A program made the position numbers and the translations under genes. A stretch of DNA of 64,000 bases from Streptomyces qinzhouensis (GTDB lineage Bacteria; Actinomycetota; Actinomycetes; Streptomycetales; Streptomycetaceae), in the NCBI RefSeq assembly GCF_007856155.1, contig NZ_CP042266.1, positions 6,014,001-6,078,000 on the forward strand, given 5' to 3'. Under the pieces are notes generated by a model. The model worked only from the letters and a program-made list of their open reading frames with translations. It ran no database searches and was not told where the DNA came from. Shown here piece by piece: positions 62,677 to 64,000 of the stretch; the first letter of the stretch is position 1, and each line of letters begins with the position of its first letter.

Positions 62677-64000
62677 TCAGAACAGACTCGGCGGCTCCTC
62701 CACCGGAGCCTTCGGCTTCCGCGCGGGGGCCACCGCCTTCTTCTTGGCGCCCTTCTTGTCGTGCAGACCGGCGGCGACTTCGGCCGCGTAACGCCGCTGG
62801 TTCTCTTCGAGAAGCCGGTCAAGGATCTCCTGCCGGACGACCGGTCCGACGGTGTAGCGGGGGCCTTGCCGGGTGTCGTGGAAACCGTGGTCGAGCCCGC
62901 CGGGCTGACTCAGGAGGTCGTCCCAGCCGTAGGCTCGGGCGACCTCCTCGTCGATGGCACGGTGAATCTCGCGGAGCCCCACGATGTCCTCGTCCGTACA
63001 CGTTTGGTCGTGGACGAGGTTGTATGTCGCCGTCAGTCCAATTTCTCGGACCGACATTCGTTCACCTCTATAAGAATCAAGGTGGTCGCCAAGCCTACGA
63101 AGGCCGTCCGTCATTTCAGGACGTGGCAGAGTCTCCAGAATGTCCGAAGGTGTGTAGCGAAGGTCGCCCTTCATCGTCGATGCCCATGTCGTCGCCCACC
63201 AATAATGCTGGGCACTGCTGAGCCAGGCCAGCATGGCTGCGTCATTTGAAGCAAAGATGACGGTCGCCTCGCTGGGAACCTGGCCAGTTGCGACCCTTGC
63301 CGGCATGACCGATTTGCTATGCCTCGTAATGATGATTATCCGGTCGAGTTCAGAGATGGCCTCAAATAGGGCCGGCCTCGATCGCAGAAAACGCCACCAG
63401 AATTTGCGTCCTGTGGGATCGTTCCGCTTCTCGCGATCGGGTCGGACATGCTTGAGAACATGAGCAAAAGGAACCAAATACGAGCGCGCTTCTTCCTCGG
63501 AGCGCTCGCGGAAGTCAATTACCCAACGCTCACTGGAGAGATCCGGCTTCCCGTTGAGGTCTTCGCCGGCCAAGTAAGGGAAGACGACATCCCGGTTCCG
63601 GTCATCCATGCGAATCATCTCGTTAGCCTCATCCTTCGTGAGGATGAACCCGGTTCCGGCAAGTTTCACCCCCTCGTAGCAGATCTTCGAGTTCCCGATC
63701 AGCTGACCAGCTCCCCCTTGAATGCGTGATGCTTCATCTAGCGTGGAAGCAATGCCACGAACAGGCTTCCCGTCCAACATCCTCAAAGCGTCGGGGGCGA
63801 CGGGCCCAATGGCCAGCCAAACTACACAATAGACGAGCGCTGCAGAACGGGAGGGCCACGGTTCGCCGCTTACCGCGTGATGAATCTCCACCCCTTGCTC
63901 GAGGAGCTGCTCCAGTGCTACTTCACGAGTATCCCCTTGAGAGAGTGAGTTTGTTGCTACGCAACCGATTCGACCTTCAATGGTGCAGATCTCATGGGCC
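62677..64000 (-). CDS. DNA methyltransferase, C-terminal part (DISARM DrmMI-like or BREX/type IIG-like)
   Basis: The minus-strand frame runs off the right edge; the visible 440 residues are the C-terminal half. The start of the visible part (RIGCVATNSLSQGDTREVAL, EIHHAVSGEPWPS) is the target-recognition side of Eco57I-type N6-adenine methyltransferases. YNLVHDQTCTDEDIVGLREIHRAI, followed by a basic C-terminal tail, also fits. The catalytic NPPY motif would lie outside. The segment is less GC-rich than its neighbours. In a class 1 DISARM this is the DrmMI position, but a BREX-type or type IIG enzyme remains possible. Confidence 0.8.
   Translation of the reverse strand, partial: AHEICTIEGRIGCVATNSLSQGDTREVALEQLLEQGVEIHHAVSGEPWPSRSAALVYCVVWLAIGPVAPDALRMLDGKPVRGIASTLDEASRIQGGAGQLIGNSKICYEGVKLAGTGFILTKDEANEMIRMDDRNRDVVFPYLAGEDLNGKPDLSSERWVIDFRERSEEEARSYLVPFAHVLKHVRPDREKRNDPTGRKFWWRFLRSRPALFEAISELDRIIIITRHSKSVMPARVATGQVPSEATVIFASNDAAMLAWLSSAQHYWWATTWASTMKGDLRYTPSDILETLPRPEMTDGLRRLGDHLDSYRGERMSVREIGLTATYNLVHDQTCTDEDIVGLREIHRAIDEEVARAYGWDDLLSQPGGLDHGFHDTRQGPRYTVGPVVRQEILDRLLEENQRRYAAEVAAGLHDKKGAKKKAVAPARKPKAPVEEPPSLF

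Noticed and set aside
62562..63249. Plus-strand open frames opposite the methyltransferase
   Set aside because: They lack family features and overlap clear minus-strand coding sequence that continues off the edge.

Overview
The window is high-GC actinobacterial DNA, almost certainly from Streptomyces or a close relative. The signs are strong G/C bias at third codon positions, many GTG starts, an XRE/DUF5753 regulator with two DUF397 proteins, an acyl-CoA carboxylase epsilon subunit, a DmdR/IdeR-type iron box, and a large LuxR-type (LAL) regulator carrying a TTA codon. No rRNA, tRNA, CRISPR array or insertion sequence was found.

Layout. (1) 1-2539: tail of an alpha/beta hydrolase, then a short UvrA-like ABC protein of the DrrC type. 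(2) 2833-11084: a locus I cannot assign to any known system. Two very large beta-rich proteins (942 and 1308 aa, translationally coupled) face a three-gene operon encoding a CGGC-motif small protein, a free-standing relative of the PatG C-terminal domain, and a 97-aa protein with 14 cysteines in CX3C arrays. This is the best candidate for an undescribed system. (3) 11209-19554: a DUF4097 lipoprotein, then support genes for a polyketide or peptide assembly line but no assembly line: Sfp-type PPTase, DUF5988, type II thioesterase, PH-domain membrane protein, LAL regulator, AccE-like subunit and metallophosphoesterase. A TAGGGG-type motif recurs upstream of the PPTase, LAL and phosphoesterase genes. 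(4) 19830-23692: an iron-box-controlled ferric-siderophore ABC transporter (YclNOPQ/FatBCDE type) ending in a strong terminator.

(5) 24021-36430: a catabolic island. It holds an MFS carrier, two thiolases, two acyl-CoA dehydrogenases, two SDRs, a TesB thioesterase, an alpha-methylacyl-CoA racemase, two MaoC-type hydratases and an SCP-x/Ltp-like thiolase. The set resembles beta-oxidation of 2-methyl-branched, isoprenoid or sterol-side-chain acyl-CoAs. Four intergenic copies of an asymmetric motif (RGTGAATC-N4-MTAACC) suggest one regulon. (6) 36589-40598: HxlR/NmrA divergent pair, a membrane protein, an anti-sigma-type ATPase, the XRE-DUF397-DUF397 unit and a small secreted protein. (7) 40866-52050: a PobA-like hydroxylase with a fused O-methyltransferase, VOC/MarR, SDR-tautomerase/LysR and MMPL/TetR pairs, and a secreted alpha/beta hydrolase.

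(8) 52081-64000: a phage-defence island read on the minus strand. A class 1 type DISARM locus (partial DNA methyltransferase, a winged-helix protein, a 724-aa sigma-4/HARE-like DNA-binding protein, drmA, drmB, drmC) is followed by the frameshifted remnant of a TIGR02679 (Wadjet type II) gene. The methyltransferase, and presumably drmD, continue past the right edge.
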